Positions 54,752-64,000 of a stretch of DNA of 64,000 bases are shown here, one piece after another. Below the pieces are notes generated by a model, which did not search any database, had not been told where the DNA came from, and saw nothing but the letters and a program-made list of their open reading frames with translations. The position numbers were made by a program, and so were the translations under genes. Numbering within the stretch: position 1 is the first letter of the stretch; each line of letters starts with the position of its first letter. The DNA is from Thalassia testudinum (Eukaryota; Streptophyta; Magnoliopsida; Alismatales; Hydrocharitaceae). Where the stretch lies: positions 8,228,001 through 8,292,000 of the forward strand of contig JAZHRO010000063.1 in the NCBI GenBank assembly GCA_037157565.1. The letters are read 5' to 3'.

Positions 54752-56554
54752 TCATTGTATTAAAAAGACATAAAACAGAGTGGAAAAGCGTAGAAAGCAC
54801 CTGAATTGCGTGGATATCGGGTCCGCTCCGAGATGAAAATGAAAAAGAACTGTATATGTGCTGAGTTTAGTGCCTTCAGCTAGGCACACTATACAAAGAA
54901 AAGAAATGAAGAATTCACATGTGCAGGTCAGAATTAGAATGAACAGAAGAATCCTCCGACCTGTCAGCAGAGGTCCACAGATGTGGACTAGATTGTGGTG
55001 CAGACCCACACCCCATAATCGAGAATATCTTAGGTTCTGGATAAAAATTACCCAAAACCTAAAATCAGAATGCAAGCGGGGTCGGGCCTGCGATTTGTGA
55101 GGATGCAACCAAAGGCCAAAATGTCGGGTTACAGAGAATTGAAGCTCAAAAGGATAATCGTTAAATGTGTGCTTGAGTTTGACATCCTCGAAACAAATGT
55201 CGTAAGGGTTCTGATTTGATGGTTTCAGCTTAAAAGGAACCCTTCGACTCAATCTTCCATTTCCTCCAAAATTGACTTCCCAAATCAGAATTTCCCAGCT
55301 CCTATCCTCCTCATTCGGCATATCAAATTCCATGACCTCTTGTATATTCATCACCCCGTCTGAAATCTCCAAGTCTAGATGATGTGGCAAAATCAAAATT
55401 GACTTGGGTCTAATTATCTCAGAATTAGAATCATCAATAAGCTCAACAGGGTGTAACTGATAATCAGGGCATTGAATTAATTCCTCCAGAAAATGCGATT
55501 CTGGATCTGTATCGTGTGCCCTAATAAGATCAGTTTCCTCAGTTATTGGGCTATCAAATGATCTATCAGATTCCTCAGGCCCAATCGTCTCACAAAAATC
55601 GTGATCTGAAAACTCGTGTGAGACTTCGCAACTTGAATCTTCACCATCAAAGAAATCAGGATCCGTATCAATGTATGTCCCAAAATCAGTTGTCACTTTG
55701 TGTTCCCAGGAGACATACGTTTTCTCGTAACCCGGCTCAGGGATTTCAGGTGAAGAAATCAAATCATCCTTAATTGGTTATTTTTATTCAATCTGGTCAG
55801 CTTCGTAACACGTGTCCCCCCCAACAGGTGCCTGAGCGGGTTCTGTCATTGGCTTTCCTGAAGAGAGTTCATCCTGGGAATTATTCCAAGATTGAATCAA
55901 AGCAACCACGAATCTCATCCTCAATTTCGCTAATTTCCCGAGTAGAAACTCACCCGGGTTCTTATCATTAACATCCTGGAGCCAATCCAACAAAGACTTG
56001 TTTAAATCATCAATCATTTCAATCAGGGGCTCCAATCTCTCAATGCAAGGTATTGGCTGAACTTCTAAAGATTGTATGATATTTCTCAAGTTAGCCAGAA
56101 CCTTATCTTGAACCTGATTAACCTGAACCAAATGAGTTGGTTCAGGATTGGGCGGGTTTGACATCAAAGCATAGGAATTAACGAATTGAGATTCGTTATA
56201 CCCTTCCTGAAAATAGGTCATTTCAGAATGTTCAAAGGATGGTGATGACCTAAAGGCAGTGAAATCAGAGGATGGGTAAGGATCAGTGTATCCTTCTTGA
56301 TTGTAGATCGCATTAGGTTGTTCATGAAAGGAGGACGATCTATAATCGATGCAACTCTGAGAAGGATAGAATTGAGAATCAAAGTGTTCAGGGTTAGACC
56401 CTAAACACGGGGGTCCGGAATTGTATCCCCAATCCGAATTATCCCAACTAACTGATGGTCGATTACAATACGAGTTGGGATAATTGTCATGTTGAGGATA
56501 ATTTACAACAGGAGGGAAAGAGCGGGAATGCGTGAAATATGTGGAAGGATTCAT
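54752..56554 (-). pseudogene. Gag-like and acidic frame of element F
   Basis: ATG 56554 (MNPSTYFTHSR) opens a frame that runs to 54752 and is broken only by two TAA codons three bases apart (55778-55786), at positions where CAA is likely. The first part is rich in Ser, Tyr, Asn and Pro with a W-x-N-x-D-W-G-Y stretch that may be a remnant of the family's TYN-W-NHPNF signature. The second part is strongly acidic, then has a hydrophobic stretch (LLFILILTCTCEFFISFLCI) resembling a membrane segment. The C-terminal codons overlap the post-pol motif, which is noncoding in C and D, so the hydrophobic end may not be real protein. No capsid core or enzyme motif. Function unknown. Confidence 0.55.
54857..54880 (-). 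other. Post-pol conserved motif in F
   Basis: The minus strand reads GCTGAAGGCACTAAACTCAG and then CACA, the same as D at 50194-50217. It ties F to the D lineage. Confidence 0.7.
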
Positions 56555-57713
56555 GAGACACGGGAGGAAGAAAGGTGCCCTGCAATACAAACAATCAAAC
56601 CTGTCCTTAAATGGGTTAGCCTACAGACCTACAGACTCCCAAAACCCGTCTTGAGATAAAGGAACGATTTGATCTACTTCTGTCTGTTCAATCCAACCAG
56701 TTAGAAGGAGGGACTGGGGAGAAGGTTCTTCCTTCGGCTTGCGCCTCCGGTTCCTAGTGTACCCCCCAGCCGCGATCGTTTGACTCTGCTCCATTAGCTA
56801 GACATCAGATTGAACAGTAGAAACAGACTAATCGAAAATAATCTCGTTCTGAGTTCTGAAGAGCGAGTCCAATCCTTAAAGCCAACGTCTACTCTGTTTT
56901 AGGGCTAAGTTTGAATGTGCTTTGGAATGTGATGGGCCCTTTAAATGGGTTGTGCCCTTAATGATTGATTGCTTTGTGTGTGTGTGCACAACCAGTGATT
57001 TTCAAGCAAGATTATTTTTGATGTGGTGAATTTTAAGGTTCAAATCTTGCTTAGTAGCTTTTAGGATTCATCTTTAGGTGTTTTCAATCAAGTTTCATTG
57101 GCACACCAGGTTTTGCAAGCACAGGTGAAGATATTTTCCTTTAAAGTTTAAAAAGAATGTGGAGTGCCTGGTAGATCCCTAAGAGTTGAACCTAATTGGC
57201 AGCTACTTGATGAGTTGATTTTATTTGAAGTGGTGCCGCCCAAACAACTCAAACAACTGGTCTGATGCACCACCTAATTAGGCACACAAATGATTACCCA
57301 ATCTAATTTCTACTCGATTATGTGTTTGGATGTGTGTACCGGCTCCTAAGATTGGTTTACCGGTTGAGTTAGAAAATCAGATGAGGTTGTGTACCTCTGT
57401 GAGATTTTTTTTTTATTTATTTTCTTTTTTTAATGTGGGGGTTGGAGTGAGTATGGATGTCAAACAACAAACAATCTAACCTTAGAGTTTATAAGAACAC
57501 CTAGGTTGATTGATGTTTGAATTATTATGTGATGAAATAAAATCTAATGGGTGGGAGGTGGGGGATAACTTACAAAACCTTCCACAGCACTTTACTCCGA
57601 TCTACCGCTTTTGCCTGTCTCGAAGTGTACCTGCAATTACAATAAGAAAGGAGAAAAGTGAGGTAAATGATTTGTAAGTTACAAAATGCGAAGAGAAATC
57701 AAAGAGCGTTGCC
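56555..57713 (-). other. Leader of element F
   Basis: Noncoding, about 1.16 kb, parallel to D's leader throughout. The best match is 56701-56815. Confidence 0.75.
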
Positions 57714-57731
57714 TCCCCGGCAACGGCGCCA
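57714..57731 (-). promoter_or_regulatory. Primer-binding site of F (tRNA-Asp)
   Basis: The minus strand reads TGGCGCCGTTGCCGGGGA, 3 nt from the LTR edge as in D. Confidence 0.9.
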
Positions 57732-57734
57732 AAA

Positions 57735-59500
57735 TGTTGAACGATTTACGAAGCTACGCTAACGTGTTTGGTTTTGGAAAACCCATCGTTGTAGTTCGAA
57801 AGCGAAGGATTCGTGTTCAACAAATAAAATTTATACCGAAATTAAAATTCCGGGTCGAACACAGGGAGGCGAACGTTTGATTTAAAAACTTCGCGTTTCT
57901 TTTTATTTTGTCACGAAGAAATTCAATTTAAACTATCTAAGTATCTACAACAAATAAAAGAGAGAGAGGGAGTAAGAGAGAGAGAAAGAATACTATACAT
58001 GGAAATCAAAATGAGATGTAGAATAGACAAGGAATTTATCATAAAAGAGATCGTTCGTTACAACTAGAAAACATAAAACAATTACTCTAGAAAGCATTAA
58101 AAGAATGGAGGGAGAAATGTCCTCCTCGACGATCGCTCGGAGGACGAATAGACTACTCTAGAAAGCAGTAAATCTATACTAGAAAGCAGTAAAAAGAATA
58201 GGGAGAGAGAATCCTCCTCGACGGTCGCTTGGAGGACGAGCCGGACGGGACGATGCCTGGACGAAGGAGAACGAAGCAGGACGAAGGAGGACGAAGCAGA
58301 ACAACGGGAACGAAGTAGCACGCCGTCGTCGTCGCGGGATCCACTTCCGAAGGGGGACGAAAATTTGGACTTTATCTCGCGAGAAGCATCCCGGGTGTGG
58401 GACAAGCTTCTCTTGAGCTTTGGAGAGGTAGAGAGGAGAAGGAAGGGATGCAAATTTCGTATGGAGGGGGTCTCCTTTTATAGTTGCAAGGAGTGGGGGC
58501 AAAATGGACATTACATCTTCAAAATAATAAATAAGGGGTCTTTAGTGACGGATAAAACCGTCGCTAAAGCCCTCAACGTGGGCGTAGCCGCCGCGCCCAC
58601 GCGCGCCCGCTCAGCTGCCCGCGCATAACGCCTACGCACGTCGCTTGATTTTCAGCCGTCCGATCGTGAGATCGGACGGCTTAGATCGCGTTCGCGCCAG
58701 CTGCGTAGCGCGCCCGCCCGCGTGCGATCGCGCGTTACGCCCGGCGTGCAATCGCGCATCGTCCTGATTGAGCGCGCGCAGCCGTTGGATCTTCATCTGA
58801 CGCTCGTGCGCGCCCGCTCGCCCGCGCCTTCCACCCCCTCACCGCGGCTCGAACCCGCGACCTCCGCTTCGCCCGCAGCTGCGTTGCCGCTGCGCTACGC
58901 GGGCGAAATGGTCGCGCGGACGCTTTTAAGCGCGAGCGACCGCAGCCGTTGGATCGAGATCCAACGGTGGAGAGGAGACGGTGCGCGGTCTTCACAAGAC
59001 GCATGCGACCGATTGGGCGGCTGAGATGGTGCCACGTGGCGCCATCTTGGCCGTCCATCTTCTGGAAGTTGTAGATGGTGCCACGGATGTCGGATTGACT
59101 CGATTTTTGTGTCGTTGGGCTGCGATCGTCGATCCGAATTCATCCGTGTGGTCGGATTTGCCATCTGAAGTGCGGATTTATACCATCCTGGCCCTTGATC
59201 TTCTAGGGTTCCCCGATCTCTATCTGATGCTACGGATGCCTGATTAGGGCGATCTTGGAGTCGTTGAACTCCAATCGTCGCCCTGATCATATCCATACGG
59301 TTGGATCTTTGATCCGAGGCCCCGATAAAATATTTGCCCTATCCAAGCACATAAAAGGTGACAATTAACCTCCATTTTATTCAAACTACTCTAAATGCAA
59401 AATGATGCATGCAATGCAATATTTATATCATGAAATGCAATCCTATGCTTAAGAACATGCATAAATAGACATTTTAAGTAGTGTAAATGTGTTTACATCA
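57735..59500 (-). repeat. 5' LTR of element F
   Basis: 1766 bp, with the same features as the 3' LTR: terminal arms at 59482-59497, a palindrome at 59025-59046, CCGTCCGATC / GATCGGACGG at 58656-58679 and Pol III-type boxes at 58846-58897. Confidence 0.95.
58475..58482 (-). promoter_or_regulatory. TATA box, 5' LTR of F
   Basis: TATAAAAG on the element strand, about 1020 bp into the LTR. Likely start of genomic RNA. Confidence 0.6.
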
Positions 59501-60693
59501 CTTGGGTCGGCTGGATGGAGGAGAGAAGCGGCGACGGCGGTGGCGGTTGCTGCTGCTGGCTACGCTTGCTAGAGGGAGTGCAGAGGCGACACGCGGGCAT
59601 TGCAGGCGTTGAAGTTGAGGGTGTGTGGAGGTGCTGTGCATGCAAAGGGGAGTGGGGGTGATGCACGCTAAAGGGGTGGGTGCTACAGGCCGCACGGTTG
59701 CAGGTGCTGCTGGAGGCGCTGGCGCGTGGGCGTGCAGGTTATGCGTGTGCAGAGGAGAAGGTGCTGTAGGCCATTGTGTGCGCAGTGGTGTGAGCGAGCA
59801 AAAGGAGGCGTGGGGGTTGGTTGCAGTGTGCGCGTTGGTGGTGCGCTGGAGGCGAGCAGCTGCTATCGCTGTGCGTTGGAGGAGGTGTTGCTGCATGGAG
59901 GCTGTTGCTGCGGGTGATGTGCACAGGTCGTGTGGGAGTGACGGTGCATGGAGTAGTGACCTGGACCGTCGTGCGTGGAGGGGAGTTGGATGTGGCTGCT
60001 GCTGCACGTGGGGATGGCATGGTTTTTGGGTTCTTTTTGGTGGAGTGGAGGAAAAACAGAGAATGGGGAAGAAGATGGAGGTGGATGCTGGTGATGGCTG
60101 ATGACGGTGGTTGCGTGGCCTTCAGGCACACGCTTGCAGTGAATTGCACAAGTCACTGATGGCGCGGCAGTCTGTCACCTCGCTTGCCCATGGTGGAGTG
60201 GTCTTGTGCTCACGGTGGGAGGTCGGTGATGTGGAATGAAGAAGCCCTAAGCTCTGCACAGTGGTGGTCAGAATGGTGGTGGCCTCCCCCTGAATGGCAG
60301 CCATTCCTCCTCCTTTGTAGCCACAGCTATAAAGATTTGAAATTCAAAAGGCCACTGTCGAGTCAATGCTGGACAAGTGAATACATAGGAGGAGGCGGAG
60401 ATGGAGCAGTTACCTGCAAAGAAGAAGAAAAAAAGAATAATAAAATAATTAGGATTATTTATACATAACTCCTTAACTTCTATGTTAATTAAAATAGTGT
60501 ATGTAATGCACCTAATTAATTAAATAATCAAATGCATGCAATCCTAGGTTAATTCTAAATGCATGAATTATGCACTTAAGCTAAAAATATAAATTAATTT
60601 ATTTACATCCTAATGTATGCTATCTAAATGTTAAAATTAACTTAATGTCTAGGCACTTAAATATTTAAATAGCCCACAAATATGGGCTAATCA

Positions 60694-60731
60694 AATACCC
60701 CCATTCCTAGTTTTTGCTAGTCCCTAGCAAA
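60694..60731 (-). promoter_or_regulatory. Terminal hairpin and polypurine tract of G
   Basis: TTTGCTAG (60713-60720) and CTAGCAAA (60724-60731) around TCC, beside the complement of AGGAATGGGGGTATT. Confidence 0.85.
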
Positions 60732-61942
60732 TCCAAGCAAAAACCTAGCACTCCAAGTAGACTAACCAACCCAAACGATCTTCCTTTAGAAACATGTTAA
60801 GTTCATACTTTAGACCTAGGGTTCCCAAGTAGTTGCTAAGTTACAGACTAGGTCGGCTAAAGATGAGTTGCGGGCACAAGTTTCCCTTATTTCTGACTCT
60901 ACCCTAGGGTTTATTGATCCCTGAGATTAAAGCATCCGTGCATGTGCATTGGTCTGAGTTATTTGAGGTTGATATGATTGCCAACCTAGAAAGGAAAAAG
61001 GATTGTATATATACATATATTTTTGTTTGATTCCTCTAAGTCTAACCTTGGATCAGCTATCAACACGGTCTGTGTCAGATTCATTGTCCCCATCACCGTA
61101 CCTCGAAGGGTGCCTAGCTTTCGATGCTTCAAGATAGCACCACCCATAGCGACCCCAAGATCTCTTGGCAATCGAGACTTCGAGATAGTATCACCCATGG
61201 ATTTCTTAAGTGAATTCAGGCCTGTGGCAATTGGCACTTCAAGATAGGGCCGCCCATGGTACCTGAACTGCATAATGAGCTTACATTCCCCTAGTAGGAT
61301 GGATATCCTAAGAGACAAGCGCCAAGGAGGTAACATGTTATCATCACATCCTCAAGGTGAGTATATACTCCACCTCTCCTATGGCAGGAACTCTTCCAGT
61401 CAAATTGTGTTTTCAAGCCTCTCCTAAGTCAAAACTAAGAGAACCAAATTTCTTTTAAGAAAGGAATTAAGGTGATCACTTACTTACACAAGACCAAGTG
61501 TGTGAAATTTTGATGCTTGGGTTACAAGGACCCGTAAACTAAAAGGTAGAACAAGACTCCAGGTACTACCTCACCTTTTAACTCAATCCCTAGCTTTCCT
61601 TCCTCAACCTCTTGAGGAATGGTCCACAGCTTAACTCCTACTTAAGTTTTTAAGTCCACAAAGGACCCTAAAGGTCTAAAGCTAGTAGCTCACTTAGCTT
61701 CTAAAGTTCGACCCTAGAATCATCTTAGTCTAACCTAAAATTCTGATTTTCTTAAGAATGCAAGGCCCAACTAGTTAAGCTCAATTTTTTTTTTGTGCAA
61801 TATGCATGAATGAATGCAAAATGTAGACATGCTATAAACAGATGCCTCAGGTCCTCTCCCCCATTCCTGGTTCAAACAATGTCCTCATTGGAAACAAAAA
61901 TAGTTAAAGGAAGATATTACTTGAGGCGGAGAATGGTAGGAG
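60732..61942 (-). other. 3' noncoding module of element G
   Basis: No coding frame. It holds the threefold hairpin repeat at 61111-61259 and, near 61856-61895, the internal CAATG / CATTG hairpin (loop AGGA) with GAATGGGGGAG. Confidence 0.7.
61111..61259 (-). repeat. Three hairpin repeats in G, counterpart of those in C
   Basis: Units at about 61224-61259, 61165-61200 and 61111-61147 (minus strand) each carry ATGGGYGG-type starts, a loop ATCTTGA or ATCTCGA and paired arms, for example TGGTGCT / AGCATCG in the last. Two units keep the closing RATTGCC end. Same architecture as 38429-38574 in C. Confidence 0.75.
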
Positions 61943-62622
61943 CTAAGGCACCTCAAGAGTGACCTCGTCAACTAGATGGCCATCCAAAGTAATGTATGAT
62001 TTTAACCATTGACCGTTGACAATAAAGAGAGTTGCTGAAGAGGAAGGGCTTTTAATCTCCACAGCTCCATGTGGAAACACTTTAGTGATTATGTAAGGCC
62101 CATCCCAACGAGATTTTAATTTCCTTGGAAAAAGCTTAAGTCTGGAATTGAAAAGCCAGACTTGTTGGTTGGGCTCAAAGGTCTTTCTAAGGATATACTT
62201 ATCATGTAAGACCTTAGTTCTCTCTTTATAAGCTTGAGAGGTGTCATAAGCATCATTCCTCAACTCCTCAAGATCACTTAATTCTAGAAGTCGTGCCTTA
62301 CCTGCCTCTTCTAAATCCATGTTAACACTTTGAATAGCCCAAAGTGCTCTATGTTCCAGCTCAACGGGTAAATGGCACGCTTTCCCATACCAATCTGAAA
62401 GGGAGATGTACCCAAAGGGGTCATATAGGCCGTTTAATATGCCTACAAAGCATCATCGAGCTTTTGGGACTAGTCTTTCCTATTAGTTCTAACGGTCTTT
62501 TCTAAAATATTTTTTATCTCCCTATTCGACACTTCAACCTAGCCACCCGTCTAAGGATGGTAAGGGGAAGCGACCTTGTGAGTCACTCCTGGACTCTTGA
62601 TTAGCCGATTGAAGTGGTGGTT
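61943..62622 (-). pseudogene. Integrase C-terminal half of G, broken upstream
   Basis: 61943-62320 is open: LEELRNDAYDTSQAYKERTK, QQVWLFNSRLKLFPRKLKSRW, ending VDEVTLEVP. Between 62321 and 62622 recognisable pieces (the region of the catalytic Glu, and KACHLPVELEHRALW) occur in changing frames with several TAG/TAA stops, so the frame is lost just after the second catalytic Asp. No chromodomain. It belongs to the same integrase as the next feature. Confidence 0.82.
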
Positions 62623-63783
62623 TCAGGAATGAGGTTCCCCATCACTTATAATGGTCTTGGGGTAGCCGAAACGAGATATGATATTGTTCTTCACAAATTT
62701 CAAAACTATAGAGTGGTCATTTGTGCACGTAGGAATGACCTCTATCCATTTAGAGACATAATCAACTGCCACCAAGATATATTCATAACCATGGGACGAA
62801 GGGAAGGGGCCCACAAAGTCAATTCCCCACACATCAAAAGTTTCAACAAATTGAATAGGGTGTTGAGGCATTTCATTCCTCTTCCTAATCGTTCTAGTCC
62901 ATTGACATCTAATACAGGCCTTAACAAAATTATGAGAATCCTTAAATAACAAAGGCCACCAAAAACCAGACTGGAGAACCTTAAAAGTAGTTTTCTTAGC
63001 GCCAAAGTGTCCTCCACAATGAAGTTTATGGCAAAAACTCAGCACACTTTGTTGTTCCTCTTCAGGTACACATTGTCTCAATACTTGGCCTTGTCCAATT
63101 CTAAATAATTCAGGTTCTTCCCAATGAAAATAACTCGCTTGGGAAATGAATCTCTTTCTTTTCTGCTCATCCCAAGAGCCAGGAGTTTCTCCAGTGACCA
63201 AGTAATTTACGATATCAGCATACCAAGGTGAAGTTGGTGTTACCGCCATAAGGGTTTCATCGGGAAATGTCTCACGGATATCTCTAGATAGAGAGTCATT
63301 AAGTGGAAGGCGAGACAGGTGGTCAGCCACAACATTTTGTACTCCTTTCTTTTCACGTATCTCCAAGTCAAATTCTTGAAGGAGTAGGATCCACCTAATC
63401 AGACATGGCTTAGAATCTTTCTTAGCAATGAGATGTTTCACTACCGCATGATCAGTGAAAATAGCCACCTTAGACCCAAGAAGATAAGACCTAAGCTTCT
63501 CCAGAGCAAAAGCTACAACAAGTAATTCCTTTTCAGTGACAGTGTAGTTTTGTTGTAGTTCGGTTAAAGTCATGCTGGCATAATGCAGCACATGAGGTCT
63601 TCCCTCAACCCTTTGTCCAAGGACTGCTCCCACTGCATAATTCGAAGCATCACACATCAGCTCAAATGGGAGTGTCCAATCAGGAGCTCGGAGAATAGGT
63701 GCAAAGATCAAGGCTTCCTTCAGAGTTTGAAAGGCCTCGGCACACTTTGAATCAAAATTGAAGGAAGATTCCTTCGCCAACAA
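62623..63783 (-). pseudogene. RNase H and N-terminal integrase of G
   Basis: A 386-codon open frame. RNase [37 protein letters not shown] and VVADHLSRL. Integrase: zinc region with [17 protein letters not shown] and FVKACIRCQ, then core WGIDFVGPF (first Asp) and ISDGEPHS (second Asp), where the frame stops; GG-x-HF is usual. This is the longest intact pol segment in the window. It would process RNA-DNA hybrids and integrate cDNA if complete. Confidence 0.9.
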
Positions 63784-64000
63784 GTCACAAAGTGGCCTAG
63801 AAATTTTACTGAAATTTTTATTAAAGCGCCTATAAAAGCCGGCATGGCCCAGAAGGGATCTAATCTATTTGACATTCATGGGCAATGGGAGTTTGGAAAT
63901 AGAACAATCTTGGCTTTATCTACTTCCAAACCTCGCTCAGACACAACATGCCCAAGTATAATTTCTTTCTGTACCACGAAATGACTTTTCTCTCAGCTGA
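63784..64000 (-). pseudogene. RT C-terminal end of G, cut by the window edge
   Basis: Minus-strand motifs EKSHFVVQKEIILGHVVS, then ERGLEVDKAKI, then GHAGFYRRF in another frame. This is the end of the RT thumb/connection region just before RNase H. A frame change lies between about 63840 and 63900. Confidence 0.8.

Larger units (their letters stand above)
51756..59500 (-). mobile_element. Element F: complete non-autonomous element, relative of D
   Basis: LTRs 57735-59500 (5') and 51756-53518 (3') flank a PBS (57714-57731), a D-like leader, one gag-like frame, the post-pol motif and a polypurine tract. The 5-bp duplication CTTGG is perfect (51751-51755 and 59501-59505). No protease, RT or integrase is present. 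The two LTRs differ only at scattered sites, mostly transitions, so insertion is relatively recent for this window. Confidence 0.96.
51118..60693 (-). repeat. 3' LTR of element G (split by F)
   Basis: Pieces 51118-51755 and 59501-60693, about 1826 bp once F and one CTTGG are removed. The element-strand start is TGAT followed by TAGCCCA / TGGGCTA arms (60670-60689). The other edge (51118) was placed by alignment with the U5 end of J and is less certain. Confidence 0.8.
51118..64000 (-). mobile_element. Element G: Athila-like element, partial, host of F
   Basis: On the minus strand the window shows the RT C-terminus, RNase H, integrase, 3' noncoding module, polypurine tract and 3' LTR. The LTR is split by element F. 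Everything upstream of the RT end lies past the window edge. Compared with C and D the RNase H and N-terminal integrase are well preserved. Confidence 0.9.

Noticed and set aside
59498..60468. Several frames of 95-170 codons
   Set aside because: They lie inside the LTR of G; His/Pro/Thr-rich on one strand and Gly/Val/Trp-rich on the other, typical of GC-skewed noncoding LTR.

Overview
The window looks like repeat-rich, gene-poor nuclear DNA of a flowering plant. Nearly every stretch I can place belongs to LTR retrotransposons of the Ty3/gypsy class, plus one broken LINE. The LTR elements are Athila/Tat-like: long LTRs of about 1.75-2.85 kb, a primer-binding site complementary to tRNA-Asp, gag-protease-RT-RNase H-integrase order, no chromodomain seen, and long noncoding ends. 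I found no cellular gene, rRNA, genuine tRNA gene or CRISPR array. The species cannot be named from this sequence.

Layout. Letters are mine. Element A (1-8135, +) is a gag-only element whose 5' LTR is cut by the window edge. It abuts a decayed LINE (8280-11041, -), which in turn abuts an RNase H scrap K (11042-11292, +). LTR pieces follow: E (11293-12198, +), then I (12199 to about 17340, -), which carries solo LTR L (13524-16317, TSD GGCGT). Element D (about 17341-50480, +) is a decayed autonomous element. Element C (19006-41788, +) sits in D's leader. Element B (25568-34440, -, TSD CCTAC), a sister of A, sits in C between protease and RT. Solo LTR J (42443-44180, -, TSD CTCTA) also sits in D's leader. 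After D's pol come an LTR piece H (about 50481-51117, -), element G (51118 to the window end, -) and, inside G's 3' LTR, element F (51756-59500, -, TSD CTTGG). F is a pol-less relative of D.

How they relate. C, D and G carry recognisable pol and are or were autonomous; A, B and F carry only a gag-like frame. F shares LTR sequence, leader and a post-pol motif with D, so it could have been moved by D-type proteins. All pol frames are now broken, mostly by CAG/CAA/CGA/TGG to stop changes, as expected from deamination of methylated cytosine.

Most interesting signal. Five different elements (A, B, C, F, G) end in the same non-protein architecture: a small hairpin with an RGGA loop, then an internal G-tract, then about 1.1-1.3 kb of noncoding DNA with family-specific stem-loops, then a perfect hairpin with a GGA loop, a second G-tract (the 3' polypurine tract), and an LTR that itself opens with a short palindrome. 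Several stems show compensatory changes between copies or families, which argues for selection on structure. All comparisons were made by eye; percent identities, folding energies and database matches were not computed.
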